DNA of 64,000 nt from a marine group bacterium Sva0996 bin134 (GTDB lineage Bacteria; Actinomycetota; Acidimicrobiia; Acidimicrobiales; Bin134), in assembly GCA_002239105.1 (NCBI GenBank), contig MPNQ01000003.1, positions 1 to 64,000 on the forward strand, read 5' to 3'. Numbering within the stretch: the stretch's first letter is position 1; each line of letters opens with the position of its first letter. The position numbers were made by a program, and so were the translations under genes. Positions 41,814 to 49,997 of this stretch are shown here, piece by piece. Below the pieces are notes generated by a model. That model ran no database searches. It saw nothing but the letters and a program-made list of their open reading frames with translations, and was not told where the DNA came from.

Positions 41814-43105
41814 TGTTCCTGTCGTATTTCACCGAGCAGCCCATGAGCGCATACCCGGCCGAGGAGGGCTTGAAGGAGGGCTTCACTTCGGTGCTGTTCT
41901 CCAACAAGTACTACGACCCGGTGGAGGGCAGCCGCCTGTTCAACGAGCGCATCGAGGAGTACAAGCTGGCCGAGCAGGTGGGCTTCGACGGAATCATGGT
42001 GAACGAGCACCACAACGCCCCGTTTTGCATGCAGGCCCGCATCACCGTGATGTCGAGCATCCTGGCCGCCATCACCGAGCGGGCCAAGATCGTGCAGCTC
42101 GGCAACCCGCTGCCCACCTACGACAGCCCGCTCATGTTCGCCGAGGAGATCGCCATGATCGACATGATCTCCAAGGGCCGCCTCATCTCGGGCATCGTGC
42201 GGGGCGCCGGCCAGGAGTCGGTGTGCCTCAACGCCAACCCGGCCTACAACCGGGAGCGGTTCAACGAGGCCCACGACCTGCTGGTCAAGACCATGACCGA
42301 CGACGGCCCGTTCTCCTGGGAGGGCGAGCACTTCCAGTACCGGGTGGTCAACCCCTGGGCCCGGGTGCTGCAAAAGCCCCACCCCCGCATCTGGGTGCCC
42401 GGCGTGTTCAGCGCCGAGACCATCCGCTGGGCGGCCCAGCACCGCTATCCCTACATCTCGCTCAACACCCCCCTGCACCTCACCGGCGAGCTGTGGCAGA
42501 TCTACGACCAGGCTGCTCGGGCCTCGGGCTATGAGCCCGGGCCGGAGAACCGGGGCTATCTGCTGCGAGTCCACGTGCAAGAAGACGGCGACAAGGCCCG
42601 GGAGAACGCCCGGGAATTCATGTGGATGCAGGGCGAGTTCACCGGCATCGGCCACCCCTATTGGACGAGTCCGGCCGGCTACGGCTCCTCGGCTCGTCGG
42701 CTGGACTATGCCCGCATGGCCAACTCCGAGATCCGGGGCTCGCGGGCATCGCGGTTTGAGAAGCAGCTGGCCGCCCGAGAGATCGTGGCCGGCACCCCTG
42801 ATGAGGTGATCCGCGAGCTTCGAGTGGTGCTGGAAACCTGCCGCCCGTCGATCCTCATGCTGTGGGGCAACGACGGCGGCGTCAACCACGACGACTCCCT
42901 GCGCTGCATCGAGCTGATGGGCAACGAGGTGCTGCCCGCGCTTAGAGATATGGGCGACGAGCTGGGGTTGCACGACCCCATCGAGTTGGACACCCCGGTG
43001 AGCTTGGCCCTAACCCCGCCCGATGAGCTGATCCCGGTTGAGTCTGACGACGAGGATCGTCCCGAAGACGCCTCGGACAGCAAAGCGTTGCAGATGTTCC
43101 GGTGA
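41813..43105 (+). CDS. LLM-class flavin-dependent oxidoreductase (D)
   Basis: 430 residues, the longest LLM protein here: MFLSYFTEQPMSAYPAEEGL, AEQVGFDGIMVNEHHNAPFC, GNPLPTYDSPLMFAEEIAMIDMIS and SGIVRGAGQESVCLNANPAYNRERF. This is a luciferase-like monooxygenase subgroup commonly paired with an alpha/beta hydrolase, as here (1-nt overlap). A C-terminal acidic tail of about 60 residues adds to the core. Likely FMNH2- or F420H2-dependent oxidation followed by processing by the partner. Confidence 0.87.
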   Translation: MFLSYFTEQPMSAYPAEEGLKEGFTSVLFSNKYYDPVEGSRLFNERIEEYKLAEQVGFDGIMVNEHHNAPFCMQARITVMSSILAAITERAKIVQLGNPLPTYDSPLMFAEEIAMIDMISKGRLISGIVRGAGQESVCLNANPAYNRERFNEAHDLLVKTMTDDGPFSWEGEHFQYRVVNPWARVLQKPHPRIWVPGVFSAETIRWAAQHRYPYISLNTPLHLTGELWQIYDQAARASGYEPGPENRGYLLRVHVQEDGDKARENAREFMWMQGEFTGIGHPYWTSPAGYGSSARRLDYARMANSEIRGSRASRFEKQLAAREIVAGTPDEVIRELRVVLETCRPSILMLWGNDGGVNHDDSLRCIELMGNEVLPALRDMGDELGLHDPIELDTPVSLALTPPDELIPVESDDEDRPEDASDSKALQMFR

Positions 43106-43145
43106 TGTCTCCGCGAGCAGCGCCGAATAACCGAGGAGCCCAGCA

Positions 43146-43613
43146 ATGACCGAACCACAGCCCCAGGTGTCCTACATCCACGCTGAGGACATGGACTTCG
43201 CCGAGGTGAAGAGCCAGCAGCACGCCGACGGCCGCAGGGTGTCGGTGTGGCTGAAGCTGATGGAGCTGACCCAGGAGCGGGCCGTGTACCACACCCGCTA
43301 CGACCCCGGCCTGGTGCTCGAGCGCCACGGCCACAACAGCGACCACTTCATCTTCGTCATCGACGGAGAGGTCACCTTCGACGAGGAGCTGTGCCGGGCT
43401 GGATCCCTCATCAAGCTCCCCCACCTGGCCACCTTCGGCCCCATCAAGGTGGGCGACCAGGGCGCCGAGATCCTGGAGATCTACTTCGGCGACTCCCGCC
43501 CCGCCCCCGCCGACAAAACCGAGTACGCCTCCATCCTCGAAGAGCGCGGCATCACCGAACTCCCCCACCCCCCATTGGACCTCCCCGACTGGTTCGGCCC
43601 CAGGACCGACTAA
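43146..43613 (+). CDS. Cupin-domain protein
   Basis: 155 residues with one cupin core: LERHGHNSDHFIFVIDGEVTF contains the metal-binding His residues, AGSLIKLPHLATFGPIKV the second motif. GAGGAG precedes the ATG. It follows the LLM oxidoreductase by 40 nt on the same strand and may be a small dioxygenase, isomerase or binding protein of the same pathway. Its TAA shares the tetramer CTAA with the convergent amidohydrolase stop. Confidence 0.8.
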   Translation: MTEPQPQVSYIHAEDMDFAEVKSQQHADGRRVSVWLKLMELTQERAVYHTRYDPGLVLERHGHNSDHFIFVIDGEVTFDEELCRAGSLIKLPHLATFGPIKVGDQGAEILEIYFGDSRPAPADKTEYASILEERGITELPHPPLDLPDWFGPRTD

Positions 43614-44731
43614 GCCGGAACCGGGATCCCGAACAGCTTGGCGGGGTTGTCGGTCAGGATCTTGCGCTTGCGCTCGTCGCTGAGGTCGTCGCGCTCTACC
43701 AGCAGCTTCACCGAGTGGGGGAAGTCGCAGTCCCAGTGGCAGTAGTCCGAGGAGTAGCACAAGATGTCTTCGCCCACCTGGTCCATCACGTAGGGCAGGG
43801 CCGACTCGGTGGACTCCACCCCCACGAAACACCGCCCCGACAGGAAGTACTCCGACGGCCTGCGATCCAAGATGGGGGCCTGGTCGGGCATCAGCTCGTA
43901 CTCCTCGTCCAGGCGCTCCAGCCAGAACGGCAGCCAGCCGCAGCCGGCCTCCATGATGCCCAACCGCAAGTTGGGGAACCTGTGCAGGAGGCCGCCCACG
44001 GTGAAGTTCATCGTGGCCAACATGGCCCCAAACGGGTGGGTGACAGCGTGCTTTTCCAACCGTGTGTTGTAGCGGTCCAACACGATGGGCACCTGGTCGG
44101 GCGCCTGGCCCCCGCCGTGCACGCACACCGCAGCCCCGTGGTGGTCGGCCACCTCCCACACGACGTCGAGGGCCGGGTGGTTCAGGTTGCGGTCCAACAC
44201 GTGCTGGGCGGTCACCATCCCCACGAACAAATCGGGGTACTGGGTGAAGCACCGATCCAGCTCGGCGGCGGCCCGCTCGGGATCGATCAGGGGCAGCTTG
44301 GCCACCAGCTTCAGACGGGTGGGGTCGTAAGCCGCGTAGGTAGCCCGGGCGTCGTTCAGCAGCCGGCACAGCTCGGCGGAAAAGCCCGGGTCGCCCAGCG
44401 CCCACTCTTCCCCTGATCCCGGCGGGAACATGACGGTCACGTCGATGCCCTCAAGATCCATGTCGGTCATCCGCGGGCCGGGCACGGCCATGCCCTCCCG
44501 TTGAAGCGGCGTCTCGAAGTCCAGCTCGCCAGCGGCGTACTCGCCGTAGTTCTGCTGGTCCTCGGTGTGCACCGGCGATCCGGCCCCCGGCAGGTCGCCG
44601 TAGATCTCCTTCATCTTGGCCACGTACTCCACCATCTTCGGCCGCCACTCGGCACTAATCCCATGGCGCCACTGGGGCGGCTCGCCGCCGTGCCCATCGG
44701 AGTCGATCACGTAGTACCCGTACTTGCCCAT
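43610..44731 (-). CDS. Amidohydrolase family protein (PF04909 type, B)
   Basis: 373 residues. YVIDSDGHGGEP gives the DxH metal site, AVCVHGGGQAP a metal His and ILCYSSDYCHWDCDFP the conserved terminal Asp. The fold is the ACMSD-like hydrolase/decarboxylase group. Convergent with the cupin gene (stops share CTAA 43610-43613). Substrate unknown; together with the similar gene at 45.9 kb and the LLM genes it suggests catabolism of a cyclic or aromatic compound. Confidence 0.82.
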   Translation of the reverse strand: MGKYGYYVIDSDGHGGEPPQWRHGISAEWRPKMVEYVAKMKEIYGDLPGAGSPVHTEDQQNYGEYAAGELDFETPLQREGMAVPGPRMTDMDLEGIDVTVMFPPGSGEEWALGDPGFSAELCRLLNDARATYAAYDPTRLKLVAKLPLIDPERAAAELDRCFTQYPDLFVGMVTAQHVLDRNLNHPALDVVWEVADHHGAAVCVHGGGQAPDQVPIVLDRYNTRLEKHAVTHPFGAMLATMNFTVGGLLHRFPNLRLGIMEAGCGWLPFWLERLDEEYELMPDQAPILDRRPSEYFLSGRCFVGVESTESALPYVMDQVGEDILCYSSDYCHWDCDFPHSVKLLVERDDLSDERKRKILTDNPAKLFGIPVPA

Positions 44732-44782
44732 CCCACTATCGTGGCACTTGGCGGGAACAAGGGCCAGCGAGCGCGTTGCCGT

Positions 44783-45100
44783 CTATTGGAGACCCACAAC
44801 GACCGTCAGAGCTGTGTCTACACCCCACTGCTCTTCGGGCGTAAGCCGACCGACGAGATCACCGAGTCGGCCGGCGTCCACGGCGCCAACTTGCTCGACC
44901 AATACCTTGGTAGCTGATCCGGCCACGTGGACTTCAGGGCGAAAAGAAGCTGGGTGGGCGCTGGTAGACGTCGGCGCTACCAGGACGACTGACCGGGGCA
45001 ATATGGCATCCGACTGCACAATTACGCCGAACCTCTCCCCTTGCTGCTCATGGCCGATTCCCTTAGGGAGACGAAGCCGGTAGACATCACCTCTCTGCAC
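44783..45100 (-). CDS. mazF: MazF/PemK-type endoribonuclease toxin
   Basis: 105 residues with the MazF/PemK fold pattern: MQRGDVYRLRLPKGIGHEQQGERFGVIVQSD at the N-terminus (RGDVY and GHEQ motif), VVLVAPTSTSA, FRPEV and VLVEQVGAVDAGRL with the C-terminal Glu/Gln. It cleaves RNA when free of antitoxin. GTG start with GGAGA about 8 nt upstream; it overlaps the antitoxin gene by 14 nt. Confidence 0.87.
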   Translation of the reverse strand: MQRGDVYRLRLPKGIGHEQQGERFGVIVQSDAILPRSVVLVAPTSTSAHPASFRPEVHVAGSATKVLVEQVGAVDAGRLGDLVGRLTPEEQWGVDTALTVVVGLQ

Positions 45101-45326
45101 GCAGGCTCTCCATCATTTCTGCGACAGCCAGCATCTCGGCCCGGTCGAATTCGTCGGCCTCAAGCGCCTTGGCCTCAGCGGCAAGGGAGTCCATGTCGTA
45201 CAAGCGATTCGCCGCTTCAACTAGGGCACTTCGGATCGCCTCTGACTGGCTTATCCCGGTGGAGGTGAGCCGATTCAGGGCACCGACCGCCTCTTCATCG
45301 AGCCGGACTGAGACAGCATGGGCCAT
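45087..45326 (-). CDS. Ribbon-helix-helix antitoxin of the MazEF-type pair
   Basis: 79 residues. HAVSVRLDEEAVGALNRL, then TGISQSEAIRSALVEAANR is the RHH DNA-binding pattern (strand, helix A, helix B). The acidic C-terminal half would neutralise the toxin. It is first in the operon, overlapping the toxin by 14 nt. A TACACT -10 and a perfect 7-bp inverted repeat lie directly upstream, so autorepression is likely. Confidence 0.85.
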   Translation of the reverse strand: MAHAVSVRLDEEAVGALNRLTSTGISQSEAIRSALVEAANRLYDMDSLAAEAKALEADEFDRAEMLAVAEMMESLRAER

Positions 45327-45332
45327 GAGAAA

Positions 45333-45356
45333 AGTGTATCACAATATGGGATACAC
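45333..45356 (-). promoter_or_regulatory. Promoter and operator of the MazEF-type operon
   Basis: A perfect inverted repeat GTGTATC (45334-45340) / GATACAC (45350-45356) with 9-nt spacer overlaps the minus-strand -10 TACACT (complement of 45333-45338), which lies 6 nt before the antitoxin ATG. The layout fits an RHH antitoxin repressing its own leaderless promoter. Confidence 0.65.
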
Positions 45357-45450
45357 GGGGCTGGTAAGGTCTGATTCCCGTTCTCCAACTGCGGGGATCG
45401 TGGCACTTGGGCAGCGCAAATGCTAGAAGTCAAGCCGTGAGGTTCCAATA

Positions 45451-45897
45451 ATGAAGGCAGTGGTTATTTTCGAGAGCCGCACGGGGAACACCCAGCGGGC
45501 GGCAGAGATGATCGGCGGGGAGCTGCGCCAGGCGGGCTACGAGGTGTCGGTGCGGCCGGTACACGGGCTGAAGCTCTCCGAGATCGCCGAGGCCGACCTG
45601 TTGGCAGTGGGCACCTGGGTGGACGGGCTGGTGTTGTTCGGGCACCGACCGGGGGGCACGGCCAAGCTGATGACGCTGCCGTCGCTGCACCACAAGCGGG
45701 TGGCCGCGTTCGCCACCTACAAGTGGCATCCGGGCAACTGCATCGACCAGATCGCCGACCTTCTGGCCTACAAGGGCGCTGAGGTGATCCACCGCCAGGC
45801 GTTCAACAAAGCGCAGCTCGACGTGCTGGTTCCCGAGTTCGTCGACAGCGTGTTGGCCGCAGTGGGCGCTCCCGAGATGTCCGAGGCCCCTGCATGA
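45451..45897 (+). CDS. Flavodoxin-like protein
   Basis: 148 residues. VVIFESRTGNTQRAAEMI matches the FMN phosphate-binding loop of flavodoxins, LLAVGTWVDGLVLFG the second FMN loop, and AFATYKWHPGN the third. It probably carries electrons for a nearby oxidoreductase. Coupled to the next amidohydrolase gene by an ATGA overlap. Confidence 0.82.
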   Translation: MKAVVIFESRTGNTQRAAEMIGGELRQAGYEVSVRPVHGLKLSEIAEADLLAVGTWVDGLVLFGHRPGGTAKLMTLPSLHHKRVAAFATYKWHPGNCIDQIADLLAYKGAEVIHRQAFNKAQLDVLVPEFVDSVLAAVGAPEMSEAPA

Positions 45898-47111
45898 GCC
45901 CGGCTGCCGATGCTCCTGCTGGCACCGAGGTGCCCCGCATCATCAGCGTGGACGACCACGTGGTGGAGCCGCCGCACCTGTGGTCCAGCCGGCTGCCCGC
46001 CAAGTACCGCGACATCGGGCCCCGCATCGAGTACCTGCCCCAGGGCGAGGTGGTGCTCGACGGCGGCACCTACCGGGAGCGCCCCGGTACCGAGGGCCGC
46101 AACGTGGCCTGGTGGCTGTATGAGGACCACACCTATTCGGTGAAGCGGCTCATCGCGGCGGCCGGATACCCATACGACGAGCTGTCCACCGACGGCATCA
46201 CCTACGACGAGATGCGCCCCGGCTGCTGGCAGCCCGAGGCCCGCATCGCCGACATGGAGGTGAACCACACCGACGCCTCGCTGTGCTTCCCCAACTACCC
46301 CCGGTTCTGTGGGCAGTTGTTCAACGAGCGCCAGGACAAAGAGCTCTCGCTCTTGTGCGTGCAGGCTTACAACGACTGGATGGTCGAGGAGTGGTGCGGC
46401 GACTCCGGGGGAAGGCTGATCCCGCTGTGCCTGGTACCGCTGTGGGACGCCGAGCTGGCCGCCGCTGAGATCCGCCGAAACGCCGAGCGGGGGGTGCGGG
46501 CGGTGGCGTTCAGCGAGCTGCCCACGTGGCTGGGGCTGCCCAGCATCCACTCGGGCTACTGGGACCCGTTCTTCACCGCCTGCGCCGAGACCGCCACGGT
46601 GGTGTGCATGCACATCGGCTCGGGTACCCGCACCGTTTCCACCGCCGATGACGCCCCCGACGCGGTGACCGCCTCGCTCATTTTCTGCAACAGCGCGGCC
46701 TCGATGGTCGACTTCCTGTTCTCCGGGGTGCTGCACCGCTACCCCGACCTCAAGCTGATGTACGCCGAGGCCCAGATCGGGTGGATCCCTTATGCCCTAG
46801 AACGGGCCGACGACGTGTGGGTGACCCACCAGGGCTGGAGCCAGGCCCGGCGCAACATTCCCGAGCCGCCGTCGTTCTACTACTACCGCCAGGTGTACGG
46901 CTGCTTCTTCAAAGACAGCGTGGGCATCGACCTGCTCGACCGAGTCGGCGTCGACAACATCACCTTCGAGACCGACTACCCCCACGCCGATGGCACTTGG
47001 CCGAACACCCAAGAGGTGGCCACCCGCCTGTTCGGCCACCTCGACCCCGAGTCGGTCTACAAGATCGCCCGCGGCAACGCCATCAAGCTTCTGGGCCTCG
47101 ACTTCGAATAG
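45894..47111 (+). CDS. Amidohydrolase family protein (PF04909 type, C)
   Basis: 405 residues with ISVDDHVVEPPHLW (DxH metal site), VVCMHIGSGTR and ITFETDYPHADGTWPNT (terminal Asp). It resembles the gene at 36.3 kb in ending motif and is a paralogous subgroup of ACMSD-like enzymes. Its start overlaps the flavodoxin stop, which suggests that the two are made together. Confidence 0.83.
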   Translation: MSPAADAPAGTEVPRIISVDDHVVEPPHLWSSRLPAKYRDIGPRIEYLPQGEVVLDGGTYRERPGTEGRNVAWWLYEDHTYSVKRLIAAAGYPYDELSTDGITYDEMRPGCWQPEARIADMEVNHTDASLCFPNYPRFCGQLFNERQDKELSLLCVQAYNDWMVEEWCGDSGGRLIPLCLVPLWDAELAAAEIRRNAERGVRAVAFSELPTWLGLPSIHSGYWDPFFTACAETATVVCMHIGSGTRTVSTADDAPDAVTASLIFCNSAASMVDFLFSGVLHRYPDLKLMYAEAQIGWIPYALERADDVWVTHQGWSQARRNIPEPPSFYYYRQVYGCFFKDSVGIDLLDRVGVDNITFETDYPHADGTWPNTQEVATRLFGHLDPESVYKIARGNAIKLLGLDFE

Positions 47112-47134
47112 TCCCGGCCTGAGGCCGGAGCGGT

Positions 47135-49396
47135 CTAGCTGGCGGCCAGAGCCTGCCAGATGCGCTCGGGGGTGGTGGGCATGTCGATGTGGGCCACGCC
47201 CAGGTGCGACACCGCGTCGACCACCGCGTTGTGGATGGCGGGGGTCGAACCGATGGTGCCCGACTCGCCGATGCCCTTGGCTCCCAGCGGGTTCAGCAGG
47301 CTAGCCGTCTCAGTGTTGCTCACCTCGAAGGAAGGTAGCTCGGCCGCTGAGGGCATGAGGTAGTCGGTGAGGTTCGAGGTGCGGGGGTTTGCGTCCTCGT
47401 CGTACTGCACCCACTCGAACAGCGCCTGGGCCGCTCCCTGGGCCACGCCGCCGTGCTGCTGGCCAGCCACGAGCAGTGGGTTCAAGATGGTGCCACAGTC
47501 GTCCACCGCCACGTGGCGCAGCAACTCGACGCCGCCGGTTTCGGTGTCCACCTCGACCACGGCCACGTGGGCCCCGAACGGGAAGCTGGCGCCGCCCTGG
47601 TCGAAGTCGAGCTCGTGGGTGATTACCCCGCCGTCGGCCGCGGAGGCCAGATCGGCCCACGACGCTGCTTGGGCAGGCACGCCGGCCACGTGCAGGCCGC
47701 CTTCGCCCACCACGATGTCATCGGCGCTGGCCTCCAGTTGCTGGGCAGCCAGCTCCTTGGCCTGGGCCAACACCTCTTCGCTGGCCTTGTACACCGCACT
47801 GCCCGCGGTCTGAAGCGAGCGCGATCCCAGGGTGCCCGCGCCTCGGGGAATCTCGGCGGTGTCGGATTGAATGAGCTTGATGCTCTCCATGGGCACGCCC
47901 AACAGATCGCTGACGATCATCGAGAACGAGGTCTCGTGGCCCTGGCCATGGGCGCTGGTGCCCACCCGGATCTCAGCGGTGCCGTCGCTCAGCACGTCCA
48001 CCCGGCCGTACTCGGTGTGCAGGCCCAGCGGAGCGGTGATTTCCACGTAGGCCGAAACGCCGATGCCCAACAGCTTGGAGTCGCCTGAGTCCCGTCGGGA
48101 GGTCTGTTCAGCCCGCAGGTCGCCGTAGCCAGAGGCTTCGAGAGCGGCGTCCAGCGCCTTCTCGTACTCGCCGGAGTCGTAGTTGGCCCCGGTGATGGTG
48201 GCGTAGGGGAACTGGTCGGCGCCGATGAAGTTGCGCCGACGGATTTCGGCGGGGTCGATGCCCAGCTCGTCGGCCCCCACGTCCAGCACCCGCTCCAGAA
48301 TCTGGGTGGCCTCGGGCCGGCCTGCGCCCCGATAGGCGGCGATCTGGGTGGTGTTGGTCACCACCGCGTCGGCGGAGAACCTGATCTTGGGGATCTGGTA
48401 CACGCCCTGGGCCATGGTCTGGGTGAGGATGGGCAAGAAGCTGCCGATGGCCGGATAGGCCCCGGAGTCGGCCAGGCAGTGCAGGTTCATCCCGGTGATG
48501 CGGCCGTCGCCGTCAAACCCCATCTTGGCGGTGAGGATGTGACCCCGGCCCTGCACCAGCGACACCATGTCTTCAGAGCGCGACTCGGTCCACTTCACCG
48601 GGCGACCCAACTCCAAGGCGGCCTTGGCGGCCACTAGGTACTCGGGATACAGGCCGGTCTTGGCCCCGAAACCGCCGCCCACCGCGGGGGCGATCAGCCG
48701 CACGCTGTCGCCGTCCAGGCCGAACAGGCCGGCGAAGCCGTCCTTTAGGCCGATGGGGGCCTGGCTGGGAAAGATCACCGTCATGCCGCCGTCGGGAGTG
48801 CCCGGCTCCACCAGAATCCCGTTGGGCTCCATGGGCACCGCGGCCAGCCGCTGGCTCTCCATCTTCACCTCGGCCACGTGGGCCGCCTCGGCCAAACCGT
48901 CGTCTTCGCCCAGCTCGGTGTGGAAGGCCAGGTTGCCGCCCTCGTTCTGAGGCCACAGCACTTCAGCGCCCTCGGACAGTGCCTTCTCGGGGTCGGCGTT
49001 GGCCGGCAGCGGGTCGTAATCGACAAACACCGCCTCAGCGGCGTCCATGCCCTGCTCGCGGGTCTCGGTAACCACGGCGGCCACGATGTCGCCCACGAAC
49101 AGCACCCGGTCGGCGGCGATCTGTGGGCGCTCGAACACCGGGAGCATGGGGAAGCCGGCAACCGCCGGCAAGCCGATGTTGTCGCCGGTGTACACCGCCA
49201 GCACGCCGTCCATGGCCTGGGCCTCAAGCACATCGACTTCGGTGATGGCAGCGTGGGCTACCGGTGAGCGCACGAACGTGACATAGGCGGTGCCCTCGGG
49301 GGTGAAGTCGTCGTAAAAGCGCTCCGCGCCGGTCAACAGCCCCGGATCTTCGAGGCGGACGACAGAATTTCCCAGAATCGAACCAGAACTCGACAC
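47135..49396 (-). CDS. Xanthine dehydrogenase/CO dehydrogenase-family molybdopterin-binding large subunit (B)
   Basis: About 753 residues, a paralogue of the gene at 29.8-32.1 kb: SILGNSVVRLEDPGLLTG, VLFVGDIVAAVVTE, VGGGFGAKTGLYPEYLVA, AYRGAGRPEATQILERVLD, HGQGHETSFSMIVSD and GAKGIGESGTIGSTPAI with catalytic Glu. It lacks the CO dehydrogenase Cys loop. Like copy A it has no adjacent FAD or iron-sulfur subunit. The GTG at 49396 was chosen because GGGGA lies just upstream and the sequence before it is unconserved. Confidence 0.9.
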   Translation of the reverse strand: MSSSGSILGNSVVRLEDPGLLTGAERFYDDFTPEGTAYVTFVRSPVAHAAITEVDVLEAQAMDGVLAVYTGDNIGLPAVAGFPMLPVFERPQIAADRVLFVGDIVAAVVTETREQGMDAAEAVFVDYDPLPANADPEKALSEGAEVLWPQNEGGNLAFHTELGEDDGLAEAAHVAEVKMESQRLAAVPMEPNGILVEPGTPDGGMTVIFPSQAPIGLKDGFAGLFGLDGDSVRLIAPAVGGGFGAKTGLYPEYLVAAKAALELGRPVKWTESRSEDMVSLVQGRGHILTAKMGFDGDGRITGMNLHCLADSGAYPAIGSFLPILTQTMAQGVYQIPKIRFSADAVVTNTTQIAAYRGAGRPEATQILERVLDVGADELGIDPAEIRRRNFIGADQFPYATITGANYDSGEYEKALDAALEASGYGDLRAEQTSRRDSGDSKLLGIGVSAYVEITAPLGLHTEYGRVDVLSDGTAEIRVGTSAHGQGHETSFSMIVSDLLGVPMESIKLIQSDTAEIPRGAGTLGSRSLQTAGSAVYKASEEVLAQAKELAAQQLEASADDIVVGEGGLHVAGVPAQAASWADLASAADGGVITHELDFDQGGASFPFGAHVAVVEVDTETGGVELLRHVAVDDCGTILNPLLVAGQQHGGVAQGAAQALFEWVQYDEDANPRTSNLTDYLMPSAAELPSFEVSNTETASLLNPLGAKGIGESGTIGSTPAIHNAVVDAVSHLGVAHIDMPTTPERIWQALAAS

Positions 49397-49504
49397 GGCT
49401 TTCCCCTTTTTGTCGATGGGAGACGGGCAGATGTTAGAACTAGCCCGTGGATTTGAGCCAGCTTTACGACCCAGCCCGCTCAATTCCTCGATGGGGCTGA
49501 CAGC

Positions 49505-49510
49505 TAGCCT
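49505..49510 (+). promoter_or_regulatory. -10 element for the DAD-like cupin gene (leaderless)
   Basis: TAGCCT lies 6 nt before the ATG at 49517. Confidence 0.45.
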
Positions 49511-49516
49511 GAGAAC

Positions 49517-49990
49517 ATGAGCCTCTTAGACCAGGTGATCCCGTCGGCCCGTCATGTGGGGATCGATGACGTGCCCTTCGTGGACAACATCGCGGTGGGG
49601 GCGCGGATGCGGCTTCTCCAGGTCAACGCCGACGACGGCCTGTACGTGCTGCACGGCTTCATGCCCGCCGGCCTGACCGTGCAGACCCACCGCCACCAAG
49701 GACCGGTGCTGGCCTTCACCTTGAGCGGGGCCTGGGGCTACCGGGAGAACGACTTCATGAACCGGGGCCGCAGCTACCTCTACGAGCCAGCAGGCTCCAT
49801 CCACACCCTGTTCGTGCCTGAGGACAACACCGAGCCCACCGAGCTGGTGTCGGCCATCTACGGCGACGTGGAGTACCTCGACCCCGACGGCGACGTGGAG
49901 TACATCTCCAACGCCCAGTCCAACCTGGAGATGTACTACCGCTACTGCGAAGAGCAGGGCGTCCCCCGCCCCAACGGCATCATCCTGTAG
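49517..49990 (+). CDS. 2,4'-dihydroxyacetophenone dioxygenase-like cupin
   Basis: 157 residues. QTHRHQGPVLAFTLSGAWGYRE is the conserved metal-binding stretch of 2,4'-dihydroxyacetophenone dioxygenase-family cupins, followed by YLYEPAGSIHTLFVPED with the last His. Those iron enzymes cleave a C-C bond next to an aromatic ketone. An aromatic or ketone substrate fits the neighbours. Divergent from molybdenum hydroxylase B across 120 bp. Confidence 0.8.
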   Translation: MSLLDQVIPSARHVGIDDVPFVDNIAVGARMRLLQVNADDGLYVLHGFMPAGLTVQTHRHQGPVLAFTLSGAWGYRENDFMNRGRSYLYEPAGSIHTLFVPEDNTEPTELVSAIYGDVEYLDPDGDVEYISNAQSNLEMYYRYCEEQGVPRPNGIIL

Positions 49991-49997
49991 CGGTCGC

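Noticed and set aside
45357..45450. tRNA-like 3' half around GATTCCCGTTCTCC
   Set aside because: No matching T-stem, anticodon arm or acceptor stem could be built on either strand.
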